DNA from: Camarhynchus parvulus
Taxonomy: Eukaryota > Chordata > Aves > Passeriformes > Thraupidae
DNA length: 64,000 bases
Assembly: GCF_901933205.1 (NCBI RefSeq)
Contig: NC_044584.1
Location: 14,301,001-14,365,000, forward strand
Reading direction: 5' to 3'
The position numbers and the translations under genes are program-made. Positions 24,075-36,067 of this stretch are shown piece by piece. Each line of letters begins with the position of its first letter. Within the stretch, counting starts at the first letter, position 1. A model generated the notes under the pieces. It was not told the origin of the DNA and did no database searches. It saw only the letters and a list, made by a program, of their open reading frames with translations.

Positions 24075-25655
24075 CCCATGTTTTCCTAGGAAAGGGACAG
24101 TACATTCAGGAGCAGCTTTGACAACTTTGAAGTTTCCCTGAACAAAATTTTAAATTCACTTTTGTAGCTTGTTCTCATCAGCCTTTCCTTGTCCTCCCTG
24201 CCAGAGCTGCCTCTCCATTCCACGGATGAACTGCCAGAGTATTTCTGCATTTTTAGACTCATCACCCCTTCCCTTCCCTGGTAATTATCACACCAATGTC
24301 AAACTCAGATTCCACTTTTCTGCATTTCCAACTGGCTCCTAACCATCTCCTTACCACCTCATCTGTGACATCTCTGACCTCCTACAAGCCCTGCTCCCTT
24401 TCTTCCAGTGCTGTCCCTGCTGAGGCTGACAGTGACTCCTTGTAGATCTCCCCCATCACAGCACCAGTCTGACCCTGGGCAGCTCCTCTTGTCACCTGAT
24501 AACTCTGACTTCATGAAAAAACTGAATCTGTGCCTTCCACATGTTTAATTGCTGACTAGTGGTCCATAACATTTATTATAAATATTTTAAATCTATTATT
24601 TTTCATATTACATGTACACACACCATTGTACTCAGTTAATTCTAGAAAGGAGGATGTAGGAAGAATGATCTGAATGAAGGAGAACACAATATAAAGTGAC
24701 AGAGGATTTATAGTGGCAATGGGAGAGGCAGTGACATCTTACTGGATGGGCAGATGAAGCTGGAAAAGGAGCAGCCATTGTGAGCACACAAAGCCTCAAT
24801 GCAGGTTAATGATGAGGTTAATCTGCCAAATCCCCTGAAAGGAAAGGTCAGGAAGAGGGAGGATGGGAAATCTGAGTAAAGAGAGAACTGCAAATGTGTT
24901 CCTGTGTTGTTTCTGCATGAGGACTATTTATGGAGCTAAACGAAACACCGCTGAATGTAAATGTATCCTCCAACAAGATCTATTAAAAGAATTTTATTTT
25001 GAATTCTGGCTCTTAGTAAAATGGTTGGAGCATTGTGTTTCCAAGCAGACATTCAGCCTTTGGACAGGCAAGCTCTCCTGAGGTGCTGGTCCTTCCCAAG
25101 GCTCCCTGAAGAGCTGTTGGGGCCACCAGCAGTGCCCTGCACCCCAAGGAGGAGCTCTGGGATTTCACAGAGCCCCCTGAAAGCAGCCAGCCAGCTTCAT
25201 TACACATCTAGTGCACTCACTGCAAGGTAAGCACTGACTGCTCTGATCCTGAAATCCCTCAAACACTTACAGACCTGTAAATCATGATGTTTTTCAGCCA
25301 AGGCTGTATAATCAACCTGCTGAGTGGGCCTGGCCCAACACCAGCTGGGGTCAGCAGGAGGGGCCTTCTGGCCACAGCTCAGTTGAATAACATCTCCTTC
25401 AATCAAATCAGGAGAGTAAAACACCACCACCTGCTTTGCTTTGTACACCTGGGGTTTCCTTTCCCCCTGAGATCAGAAGGGTGAAAATCTTTCATGTCAA
25501 AGGCAGGGGATCAGGACAGGTATGTAGGCGCTGCTCTGCCTGGCCATGACCCAACACATTGCAAACACCTTTTAGCTATACACATGTAATTAAATAAGCA
25601 TTGCAGGCATTTTCCTCATGCAAAGGCATATTAGTGAATTGAAAAGAGGCATTAG

Positions 25656-25685
25656 AATGGAAATCACAAACATGTGATTTCCATT
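25656..25685. repeat. Perfect inverted repeat, 12-bp stem, 6-nt loop
   Basis: AATGGAAATCAC (25656-25667) and GTGATTTCCATT (25674-25685) are exact reverse complements around the loop AAACAT. Immediately downstream a copy of ATCACAAACATGT recurs, so one arm plus loop has also been duplicated as a direct repeat. The function is unknown. Confidence 0.9.
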
Positions 25686-26790
25686 TGATCACAAACATGT
25701 TTAACCTTTACCTTTCTGTTGATGTGTATTTTAAGCATTGTTTAATTTCCTATAAAAAGTTGTGACTTTGATGAGACCAATGGATGCAGTTTCAGATTTT
25801 CTCTTTTTAAATTATACCACCTTGACTATATTTCAGTGCTCATAATCCTACATTTCTCTCTGATATTAACACCATAACAGACAAGCTGATACAATGAGAA
25901 GTAGGAAAAGTTGGCTTGACAGGAGAAGACATGAAAAAATGCTTGGATTAACAAGCACTGTTTACTCCATCTGTTAATATTTACACTGTCTGTAAATTAT
26001 AATTGTGGAAGGATGCTCAGATAACCCAGGAAACACAAGAAAAGCCATATTTAAAGTTAGTGAGCAAGTCTGAAGCCACTGTCAATTACCAGAGCCCCAC
26101 TGTCCCTGTGAGCCTCAGCCATGCCTGCTCTCAGCTCCCTCTCTGCTGTATTCCTCCAGGAGCAATCACTGCCCTGAGAAGAAACAGCTGTATTTCGTTC
26201 TTATCTGGATTGCAGCTATGCCTGTGCCAGGGAAGAAGTCTCCTGGCCTGAGCTCTCAAGAGGATAAACGTGATGGAGGTGGATGGCAACCAAAATGGAA
26301 TCAGTAAGTGAAAGAAGCCTTTCCTGCTTTATGCTTCCTAGCAGGCCCATTCAGCACTTTCCTATTTCACTTGCTTCTCAAGCCCATAATAAATGAAGTT
26401 TTAGTGAACTGAAAGCCTTTTATTTTGAGATGTGCTTCTCTCTTTTCCACTGTGTTGTCTGGGCTTTTGGCTAAGTACAATTTAGGTATAACAGATAAAA
26501 TATTCATCTTTTACAGCAGCATTTCTTCCCCTTCTGACCCTCCTCTTTTCCCATAGCTGCCTGTGCCTGCCATATAAATGCTCTTATCTCTATCCTAGTG
26601 ATCCAAGATCATCCCTTCTCATAACTGGGCAGAACATTCTTAGCTGGAATTAATTTTACTCAATATCATGCAAAAACACACATGCTATTTCACTGTTCCT
26701 CCAGAATATATCTCACAGAGATGAGCATTCCTCCAGACTACATAAACCACCACAGCTCCAATTCCACCTTTTTCTGAGGCAGAGAAAGTG

Positions 26791-26808
26791 CTGCTGCTGC
26801 AGCAGCAG
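26791..26808. repeat. 18-bp perfect palindrome (CTG)3/(CAG)3
   Basis: CTGCTGCTGCAGCAGCAG is self-complementary without a loop. In the adjacent minus-strand open frame it encodes a short Leu/Gln run, which is not evidence for a gene. Confidence 0.9.
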
Positions 26809-27005
26809 AGAACCAGAACTCCTGGACCTAGAAGTGGAGTCTACTGCCAAAGCCAAGAGAGAGCCCAACAATGAACACAAAGTTCTCTGAGTGTCCCAGA
26901 AGGTGGTGAAGGGCAAAGTCCTGACGTGGTGGGAGGAGCAGGACTTGTGGTGGATACAAGAAGTCCCATGGCATGCTCCTGACCACCTACAGGACTGTGC
27001 TGGAT

Positions 27006-27031
27006 GCACAGGTGTGACCATACACCTGTGC
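27006..27031. repeat. Perfect inverted repeat, 10-bp stem, 6-nt loop
   Basis: GCACAGGTGT (27006-27015) and ACACCTGTGC (27022-27031) flank GACCAT. Each arm contains CAGGTG or its complement CACCTG, an E-box that matches the Snail/Zeb/bHLH site family, so this is a pair of oppositely oriented E-boxes 10 bp apart. Confidence 0.85.
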
Positions 27032-28827
27032 TCCTGTTTCACATTGTTTTTCATGCTGAGCAAGTGTTCAGCCAGGGGTTTGTGGCATACCCTCACCAGC
27101 AGCACATGAGAGTGATCTCCAACCCCTGGGAAGACCTTTTCCTTGTCACCCCAGGACAAAAGGCTGTGAAGGAGATTTCAGGGGTTTCCACGAGCTGTGC
27201 TGGCCATCACTGCCTCACAGTTTGCAGTGCAAAGGTCACCTCCACATTCTGGGACGTTTTGGAAGCTCTGGCAGACATGCCCCAATCCTGGGACAGATAA
27301 CCTTCACATCACCCTGCAGCATGTGATTTATAACTTATCAGTATCCCTAGACAGGAAGCACAGGACAGCAAACTCTGAGATAAGCTTCTGCAGCCCATCT
27401 ACTCCTCTCCTTCAATCATTGCCTGGATTTATCCCCGTGAGTTAAAGGATGGATAACTTGGTGACCTTTTCAATCTTGTCTCCTTGGCTAAGGTTGCCAA
27501 TCAAAAGGCATGCACCAACCAGAGCTCTAAGTCACACAAATCCAAAAAAATCAATTTCTAATTATAAATCCGAAATTTGATTGTGCCTCGATTGCAGTTG
27601 AAGGTGGCACAGCAATGCACTTCTGAAAATGTGACACAAGGAGTACAGATTCCTGGTGAGATTCTGTTCTGTGCAACAACGGGACACCACCTCCTCCGTG
27701 CCATCCCGTCTCACAGGGCACTGAAATACCTTTCCATTTCATGGCATCTGTCCAATGATTTGATCATTAATGTCCAGCATGAAGACATGATGACAGCATT
27801 CCATGAAAGCTTCTCCATGAAATTAACCCTTCTACTCATCTAGGCTCTCCTTTTATTGTCAAAGCTTTGAGAGTGACTTTGCAACAATGTTTACAATAAC
27901 ACTAATAGGCCTATAATCTGAAAAGCCTGAGGTCAATTTCTCAAACCTGATAAATTGCACAATAAATGCCTATATGAAAGAGATATTTCTTTCTAATTTT
28001 AAAGCTTTCCTTAGTACTTAGTCTAAATGTATTATATACCACTTTTAGTACTTTTTTATTTAAAAACAAACAAACCCCCAAAGCATAAAAGTCAGATGGT
28101 TTTGCTTCATTTGACTTGTGAGCTGTAAACAAGAAACAGCCAATTTTGCTATGGCCTTATTTAAATACTATTGCTTTGCTATTACACTCCACAATTTTCT
28201 CTTCAAATTACCACGAGCACCCCATTCACAAAACAGTTATGCAGAATCTAATTATTTACCACTACATTTACTACAGCTGTTAATATCAAGTGGAAATTGA
28301 ATACGAGGAAGTGGAATGTGCCATTTTGCTATCGATTAATATGATGAAGCCTAGAAATCCATTACTTTAACATTCAGGATATCAAAGCAGATAAACACTG
28401 ACAATAAAGTATTTGAAACTTACATGGAAAAAGATAAAAAAACCTCAGTAAACAGAAAGAAAATCACATTTGAGTGAGATGTAGCCCAGTGGTTTATCTT
28501 TAGTCAATACACTTAAATTAGTGCTGCATCTTCTGAGAACCACAAATGGGAAATGTGTACAATCAAAGCACAGTGACTCACTGGAAAGGAGAATTGTTAT
28601 AGATTATCCCATGTTTCTAATGCTACCTGCTAAGTTTTGCCACTTCTACTGTTCATCCTTCTAATGATTCAACAAATTGTGAAAGCAGCTTAGAGAGAAG
28701 GCACTTGGAACTCAGAATACAGCACATTGCTGGGCTACAAACAGCAGCCTCTCTTGGTTACTTCAATCCCATTAGTGAGAAAATTATCTTTTGGGAGGCC
28801 TTGTTTGGGCTGTGGGCAGGGCTGGGG

Positions 28828-29198
28828 TGTGGTAATCACATATCCTTTGAACACAGGGAGACATAACTCTCCCAGGATTTTCCTGGGAAGCTGGAGAAGC
28901 TATGAGAAAACTCAGAGAAAAGAATGAGAAACAATTCTTACCTTCAGTCGCCACACCTGTTGTTGTGAACATGTGGAATGTGTTATGGAGATTTGTTTAC
29001 CAAAGGGTGATTTCTTCATTGCCCACCGGTGATGATGTTTGGATTCAATTGACCAATTAGGTCAAAGCTGTATTGGACTGTCTGGAAGGGCAATAGTATA
29101 ATTAATAGTATAGTATAGTATAGTAAAATAATTGATCAGCCTTCTGGAATCATGGAGTCAATGCTAATTATTACCCAGCAGGGACCCATGCTATGATA
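28828..29198 (+). mobile_element. Solo ERV LTR with AGTAT array, 6-bp TSD
   Basis: This is a 371-bp LTR on the plus strand that I recognise as a common songbird family by its TTTGAACACAGG, GATTTTCCTGGGAAGCTG and GCCTTCTGGAATCATGGAGT motifs. It starts TGTGGTAA and ends GATA, where a final CA appears to have mutated to TA. CTGGGG flanks it on both sides (28822-28827 and 29199-29204), a 6-bp TSD. A CCAAT motif lies in GACCAATTAG near 29050. An (AGTAT)n run sits at 29093-29127, a hallmark of this family. The polyadenylation signal seems lost. No internal retroviral sequence is present. Confidence 0.82.
29093..29127. repeat. (AGTAT)n pentanucleotide run inside LTR
   Basis: AGTATAATTAAT is followed by four AGTA(T) units. 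The run belongs to the LTR sequence and is not an independent microsatellite. Confidence 0.85.
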
Positions 29199-29212
29199 CT
29201 GGGGCAGGGCAG

Positions 29213-29675
29213 TATAGGAATTTGCTCCCTGTTGAGGGAGTGACAAAACTCTCCTTTGTCCCCTTAAAAAGGAAAGAAGCCCAGAAGTTTCTCTCCTGGA
29301 TTAGGTGAAAAAGGCATCTCACAGGCCTGGGGGACTTCCCCTCAAACTTAAGGATAGCTAATTTGACAAGAGCCAAAAAGTCCCACCTGGGCAATTTACT
29401 TGAAAAAGAAGAGAACGAAGAAACTAATTGCTTTTGTGAGATGTTTTACCAGGAGCAAGAACCTCTTGCACCTGGATCAGTTTTTCTCTGTAAGGAGTTT
29501 GTTATTTTTGCCTTTTATTAAAACCTTTTTGTTTCTAACACTGCAACAGAAGCGTTAAAATAAAATGCTGCTGATTTTATACCTCCAAAGGTAGCTGAGC
29601 TATCTTGGGTGAGATGTAGACCTCCAAGAGCTTATGAGACCTGGCTTGAGGAGGCTCCTATTACTGGGCTGGGCA
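29213..29675 (+). mobile_element. Second, different ERV LTR, plus orientation
   Basis: I recognise a songbird LTR by GAGGGAGTGACAAAACTCTC, GGACTTCCCCTCAAACTTAA, AAGTCCCACCTGGGCAATTT and GCACCTGGATCAGTTTTTCT. ATTAAA at 29517-29522 and AATAAA near 29559-29564 are polyadenylation-like signals in the right region. The start is TATAGG (TG probably mutated to TA). With an end at GGGCA (29675), GGGCAG would flank both sides (29207-29212 and 29676-29681), but the surroundings are a GGGCAG-rich minisatellite, so the boundary and TSD are ambiguous. It follows the preceding LTR by only 14 bp. No coding region is present. Confidence 0.7.
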
Positions 29676-29768
29676 GGGCAGTGATGACAGAGCAGGGCAG
29701 GGCTGTGGTACCAGAGCAGGGCAGGGGTACTGGAAGTAGGGCAGTGGTACCCGAGCAGGGCAGGGCAG
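29665..29768. repeat. G-rich minisatellite (GAGCAGGGCAGGGC units)
   Basis: About four to five degenerate units of roughly 16-26 bp contain GCAGGGCAGGG, separated by TGGTACC/GTACTGG-type spacers. Related GGGCAGGGCTGGGG sequence occurs on the far side of both LTRs (28813-28827) and between them (29199-29212), so the LTRs appear to have inserted into one G-rich array. Confidence 0.85.
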
Positions 29769-29784
29769 TATTCTGATGTTCCAA

Positions 29785-30120
29785 GTGCCCGGCTGGGCGC
29801 TCTGCTCCGCTCCACTCAGTGCCCGTTCTCATCCCGCCGGGAGCTCCGGGGAGAGGCAGTAATGGGGAAAGCTGTCAGCACGGATTACTGCCAGCACCCT
29901 CAGCCTGATGCCATCCCCCCTGACATTGCCACGGGCAACCTGCCTCCATTTATAGCCAGCTGCACCATTACGGTGCTGCTGATAATTTCGGAGTAAAAGT
30001 TTAAATGATTGAGCACTCCGCCTGGGAAGAGAAGGCTTTTTGGTACGCCATTAATAATGCAGGGGTTTAGACACTTTATTGTCTTTAGAGATGTGCTGGT
30101 TTGAATAGCACAGGGAGCTT
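29785..30120. promoter_or_regulatory. CpG-retaining block, candidate conserved regulatory DNA
   Basis: Thirteen CpG dinucleotides lie between 29790 and 30047, while the surrounding kilobases have only occasional ones. The left 100 bp is GC-rich. The right part is AT-rich yet keeps CpGs (TTACGGTG, TTTCGGAG, CTCCGCC, TACGCCATTAATAATG) among homeodomain-like ATTAATAAT and TTTAAATGATT motifs. CpG retention in AT-rich sequence often marks hypomethylated or constrained DNA. A 130-codon minus-strand frame crosses it (29900-30292) but shows no domain. The regulatory role is inference; an unmasked exon or chance are alternatives. Confidence 0.35.
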
Positions 30121-32489
30121 TCCATGCATCCCTTTTAGACTGACATGTCTGTCTTGGAAAGATGGACAGCCAGTGCTCTTCCCAAACGAGGTATAGCTGT
30201 GATTCCTTGCAGAGAAAGGAAAAGATGGATGTCACCCTAAGAGGTTCACACTGCAGACTGCTGTGCCTTATTAACTGCAGACTGCTGTGCAATTGGACCT
30301 CAAAACATTAGGAGCTGTTTTCAGTGAAGTAATTCAAATTACTTGAAGACTATCACGTTAACAAATGCAAAGTGACTGTTTACAAAATTGGAAAAACACC
30401 TATTAACTTGCCTGAAATGGAAAAAAAAAAGGAAAGACAGAAAAAAGTTCTTGAAGTTTGGACAACTTTTGAGCAACAAAAAGCACATTCTTATTTATGA
30501 AATATTAGGGAAATTACTTAATTTTTCATAAGTTACTCAAAGGTAGTTTTCTGTCTGCCACTACAGCACAATGCATTTGATTGCAAATCCAACAGAATCT
30601 GCTTGACTGTAGTTCGTAAAAATATTAGAGGGAAAATTCATTCTTTTTCCTGTACTGTAGTCATGGATAATATACCTACAGGAAAATACACTTCTTTGTA
30701 TAGCAAAAGCATAAAACATGGTGTATATAATTGAGATGAATACAAATAGACAGGAAAATTACTTTCTCTGATAAATGCTACATTTAGCTTAAGTAGAAAA
30801 TGTGCAGCTCAGTATGAAGTCTCATTAATAACCTTCTAAATTTCTGCTGGTCACAATTGAAAAGTAACTTTCACAGCATTTCAAAAAATCCTTCTACATC
30901 CCCCTCTTATTAGCCTGTAGCAATCCCTCAACATGCACATAAAAAAATCATACAATTATAGGAGAAAAGGGCAATTTGGCGAATTATGCGATATTCCTCT
31001 ATGACTAACACAGAAGACTTTTTCAGATTCTCTTTGCTTCTGTTTTTTTTGGGTTTTTTTTAGGAAAAAGGTATTTAAAGATAAAAAGAGAATTCCTCAG
31101 GAAAAGGGGCAAGTACAAAAGCCAAGGACCTGAACGACAGCCTCGCTGTAGCAATAATTTAGCTGTAGCTGCACACAACCACCACTGCAAATGCACATTC
31201 CAAGTATTAAAACAATAATGAGCAGGTTTTAAAGAGGTGGTTTTATGTCTATTCAATCTAATTATATGCTTCTCTCCTATCATCATATTCAGTAAACCAG
31301 CTAATTTCTTTCTATTTTTCACCTCAGGCTATTAAAGCTTTCATATATAACTCAAATCACTAAATCTTAGAGCAAATATTCGCTGATCATTTAATTTAAA
31401 AGGAACAGGCTTCTTTTTCCCTCTCACCAGATGAATTGCTGACATTGAATGCTGCGAGCTCTTGATGTGATGAGCATTCTCCAAGTGGGGAGAAGCCAGT
31501 ACAGGTGATCTAAAGAAATGTAGAGTGCTTATTCTTATTGAAACCTGTTCAATTTCAGGGGTAATTAGCAAGTTTTTACTGCAGTCACAGACCCTGCCAG
31601 CTTAGCCAAGGCACAGGTCCCATGAGTTTTCTGAATTGTAAGGAAGATCTTGTGGTCTGTATGGAAAGGGTTGGTGAGAGGAAGGTGGGAAGTGAGGGGC
31701 TGTGAGATGTTGGAGGAGCTGGAGCACACCTGCTCCAAAGCCTGGGAAGGAAGGCACTGCAGTTCAGCCTCTGCTGCCTACAGCTTCGTGTCTTTCACAT
31801 CTGCAGCATATGGATTCTAGAAAGACATGAATTACAATAGTGTGGAGCCTGTAATTGCTCTCATTAGCTCCATTAGTTTACTTCCAGCACCAGATAGAGT
31901 TTCAAAGCACAGCTTGTTCCAGGAGGAGCACGTTCATTCACCAATGGCTGACAGAAAAGCTTTGTTTTCCGCCTCGCAGAAAGCTGCTACAGAATCTCTG
32001 CAAATGTAAATATCTATTTTTGTTATCTCTGCTGGCATATGACTTGACATATGCATTTGGTGAAACGTTGTCCTCTTCCCATGCTTCTGGAAGCCACATC
32101 CATCCCATCTGCTTCATTCCCAAATACTTAAATTTGCTTTGTCTTCAACAACCCAAAATAAATAACACATATCCTTTGTCTGTTGATATGGCTGTCAGCC
32201 ATTTACTATTTCTTACTCCATCTGTGTCCTCCCAGCTGTTCAACCCCAGCACTTCTTTCCAACCATGGCATTCATCAGCAGCACTTAGAGCATGGCGCAT
32301 TAACATGGAGCCTTTCCCATCATGTGCTGGGGCAGAAAGCACTGCCCATGGCTGGCAAGGATCAAGGATTAGGGGTTTACAGGACATGGATGATCCATGG
32401 GATGGACAGGCAGCATGAAAGACTGCTGATGTATTTGATTCACAACAGGTAACATTCACATTTAAAAAGCTGTGGCAAACCATCTTCAA
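30121..32489. other. Unique non-coding sequence
   Basis: No gene recognised. A 187-codon open frame at 31855-32418 (plus) has no domain or codon bias that would set it apart from chance, and equal-sized antisense frames overlap it. Confidence 0.55.
30250..30290. repeat. 17-bp direct repeat
   Basis: ACTGCAGACTGCTGTGC occurs at 30250-30266 and 30274-30290, separated by 7 bp, with no mismatch. Confidence 0.93.
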
Positions 32490-32880
32490 TAAAAGGCAGA
32501 GGGAACTACAGGTTCCCTCAGTTTAACTTCACTTCCCTGACAAAACTGTGCAGCACATCCTCACAGAAGCCACTGCCATGTGAAGGACAAGACAATGAGG
32601 GGGAACAGCATGGATTTACCAAGAGGAACCTGCTCTTGCTCAGCTCAGTGTTGTGAAGCAGCCCACTCTGAGGAGATCAGTGCCTGTGATTTCCTTTCTC
32701 CTTAGCAAGGCTACGCACGAGATATCCCAAAGCTCCCCAGGGAGATGTCCCCCAGGTGTCCCTTTTCAAACAGGGACGAGCAGACTGGCTGCCCAGGCTG
32801 CAGACAGACTGAAAACCTCTGGGACCACTGGTCCAAGCAATAGTGGCTGTTGGTTAATGGTGAATGTTTTCCTCTCCAGG
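32490..32880 (+). pseudogene. Decayed CR1 reverse-transcriptase fragment
   Basis: The plus strand resembles the ORF2 reverse-transcriptase region of avian CR1. GGGAACTACAGG at about 32500 is followed by an in-frame QHGFTK motif (32606-32623), characteristic of CR1-like LINE reverse transcriptases. After that comes a degraded stretch (GATTTCCTTTCTCCTTAGCAAGGCT) corresponding to the segment that normally encodes the Y-L-D-F-S-K-A-F block. Stops and indels break the frame; for example a stop follows soon after QHGFTK. It is a 5' and 3' truncated, non-functional remnant. The identification rests on recalled motifs, not an alignment. Confidence 0.6.
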
Positions 32881-35800
32881 AGCCAAGCTCCTCAGGGATA
32901 ACATTGCCTGATGTCGTCATCTAAGGCTGAGAAGATGGGGTGGGAGTGACCCACCTCAGAGGAGCCTTCTCTCCCAATGCTCTTAATTTTTACAACCATC
33001 GACCTTTTCATACCACAGTAACAGATTTGTCTTGAAGTTTTAAGACCTTTCAAGAAAAAAAGTACATTAAAAGGAGCAGATGGTTTGAGTGGGGTTGTAA
33101 ATAAGTGTATTATCTAAATGCAATGAGTCCATTTGGGATAACAAAAAATAAAGCTCAGAACAGTCACATAAAGAGGAAGTTTATTGTGCTAATAAGTTGT
33201 CATCTAGAGCAAAAAATAAAAGGAAAAAAAATCAAAGCATCTGTTTGATTCTAAACTAAAGTCTTTCGGGAATAACACAATGGAATGCCACTAAAAATTA
33301 TATGGATTTTCAACTTTCAGTGGGAAAATAGAATTCCAGGAGCCCATAAAAAAGTGAAGGAGTTTTAAGATTGTACAGACAATTGTATGTAGGTGAGGGG
33401 TGGTGGGACAGTTACACAGTTTCTAGTCCAATGTTTCTCCATCTGTGATCCACATAACGCCAGAAAAGCCTACACAACACAGTTGTAAAAACAAATAAAA
33501 CCAGGCATATTCCTCTCCATATGCAAAAATGCTATGAAATGAAAGGTGGTAAAGGAAATATAATGCTTAAGTATAAAAGGTTATGTTTCATCTGGTTGTA
33601 AATGAAAAGTATTGTAGCAAGGCTGTTTGAGTTAGTTCATTCTCTTTTTTTTCTCACCAGATGTTTTTTTGTGATAGTTAAGACAAGTGTAAACCATCAA
33701 AGGGAGCTGGGTCAATTAACATATTGCTTAAAAAGCAGTTTAAATGTTTTTACTGCTGTGTCTTCCACTCAGAAAGATAAGAAATAAATGTGTACCCTAA
33801 AGAACTTCCTGAAGGGGAATAGGAATGCAAGCATTCTGAGAATTTTTGGCAGAATTTTGAGCTCCTAGGGAAGAGAAATTTTGGCTTGAAGAACTGAAAT
33901 CTGACCATTACTGCTAGTGCAGGCTCCATTGGTGCTTGAAAAGGCAGGAGAAATTACATTATACTACTGAGAACCCTTGTGAAACAGCTTCAGGCGCAGG
34001 TTCTGGATACAAACAACAGCCAGGGAACACAGGACATCAATTTTAAAAGGAATTGAGCATTCAGAATTCTTAGCAATTCTAAATTCTTGGAAATTTGATA
34101 TGTAGTCTCCCCAGAACACTAAAAAGCCTTCATTTGTTATTTCTATACAAATGGGACCAAAAAAGAGCATGCCCAGGAGTAGTAAAACATGTGGAGGATT
34201 GAGGAATAATTGAGGAATGAGTGCCCTGAATGAGGGAGAGCAAACTGGAAGGATTAGGTCATCACCAATTTTGCAGTGGAAAATACATTTTCTTCACTTG
34301 TTACCAAGACTTGAAATTTTGACAGAAAGACTTGAAAGAAACTAAAAACCATCCAAGCCAGTGATTAAAGTGACCTACTTGATATCGTTTACTCAAGGCC
34401 AAATTTTGCATGCATTATGCTTCTTAGTTAAATGATACATTTGCATGCATCTATTTTTGATGGCTCTCCTTCTGAAAGACTTGGAGAAAATTAATAACTC
34501 CAGACAAACTCACTTCAAGCATTACAAGCTTCAGGGCTGGGAAATGATTGAGAGCAGGAAACTTCTGCTTTTGACAGGAGGCCCCTAGAAGGATGCTATC
34601 ATCCTTGGCTTTGAAGGAGACAAGATTTTACAGCGAGAAATATTGGATTCAGGTTGTTTTGCTTTAGTGGCAATATTAAAATAAAAAAAATCCAATACTG
34701 GTAATTCTCAAGCTTTTTTGGCAAAATAGGATAATTCAAGATTTTTTGTTGCATTGACTTTCTTTCCAAGTTTAAAATTTTGGGTTTGCATTGATACCAG
34801 TAGTGTCTTTCCATTTACCCTTTTGAGAAATAGGGTTGGTACATATATGGAAAATAACATTTTAAAACAAGATCACTTGCTTTGGCAATGAATAGCTTTT
34901 GAAATCTGCAAGTTTTGTTCAAATCCTGGTTTTGTGGAAGCTCCTAGAGAAAGCCCAGCCATATTAAAACCATTTTTATCCCATTGCCTACAGTTATTTA
35001 CTTTATGAATGACAGGATTCTGTTAGCACTGGCAGAGCCCATTAGTGAGGATGCCCAGCCTGTCCTGCACACCTTCCAGCTATCATCCCAGAAATCCATG
35101 TTTATCCCACAGTCTGAGTGGATATTTCTAAAGCTACTGGAGATGTGAAGACAAAGAAATCCAGAACTGAATATTTGGAATGGGAGGGAGGAGGTTTTCC
35201 CATTTCAAAAAATCTAGGGCTATAATTATTAATCCTTAGACTATTCTAGAAAACCAGATGAGTTGTTTTATGTTAGGCTATTATGAATAACTAATCTTCA
35301 TCTTTTCAGGGAAAATCCCTCAGCTTAGGACATCACTGCTTATATAATCTCTTTAAATATTTTTTCAGAACAAATAGGTTTTACATATCCCTACAGTGTC
35401 AATCTAAATATAATTTTGATTGACATAGATACTTCAGCAAATTATACTGAGTTGAGCAGAAAACTACAATTACCCAGTTTTATTTGCTAATCACCACCCC
35501 ATATTTATTGAAGTGGCTAGAAAATTGGATCACTTGATCTCTTGCCTTCATAAAAATTACTTTGAAATGCTGCCTTTGACTTCTTCAGTTATTTTTATTG
35601 CACATCACCAGCCTGGCCACTTTGATCATGGAAGAATGACAAGTTGTAATTATTGGTGTTTTTCTCTAAGGGCAGAACAGTGACCCTGGTAGCAGCAAAT
35701 GCCTGAGCCTTCCCCTCTGGGGGCATTTGGGGCTGCGCCTGAGGCAGCTCTGTGAGACAGAACTCCACAGTTTGACCATCCTTGGGGTCTCTGGCAGGGG

Positions 35801-36055
35801 CTGGGGAAAGGCTGGGATCTTCCCACACCGGGGAGCTCTACCAGGCTGCAAGGTGTCTTTTCAGAAATTCTTTAATTCTCCAAATCTAAGAAAAATAAAT
35901 ATCCCCATCAGTTTCACCCATGGGTACATACTCTAGGAATGAAGGAAAACAGGAGTAAAGCTAAAATCTGACAGTACAAGACACTTCACATTCATTTATG
36001 ATCCATAGATCCTGAGGTTCATTTAAAGGTTTTACTGTTTCTCACCATTTAGAAA

Positions 36056-36067
36056 ATATATATATAT
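36056..36067. repeat. Short (TA)n microsatellite
   Basis: About six TA dinucleotides within AAAATATATATATATTA. Confidence 0.9.

Larger units (their letters stand above)
17288..28821. other. Unique non-coding sequence with scattered palindromes
   Basis: No gene recognised in 11.5 kb. About 19540-19960 is AT-rich with several TTAAT/ATTAA motifs and no repeats, a low-confidence candidate for conserved non-coding DNA. About 26713-27300 is GC-richer and has open frames of 148 codons (minus) and 98 codons (plus) without recognisable domains; it may be old degraded repeat or pseudogene sequence, but I cannot name a parent. The palindromes and short arrays are listed separately. Confidence 0.55.

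Noticed and set aside
31855..32418. 187-codon plus-strand open frame
   Set aside because: No recognisable domain, overlapping frames on both strands, and no upstream or downstream exon-like context.
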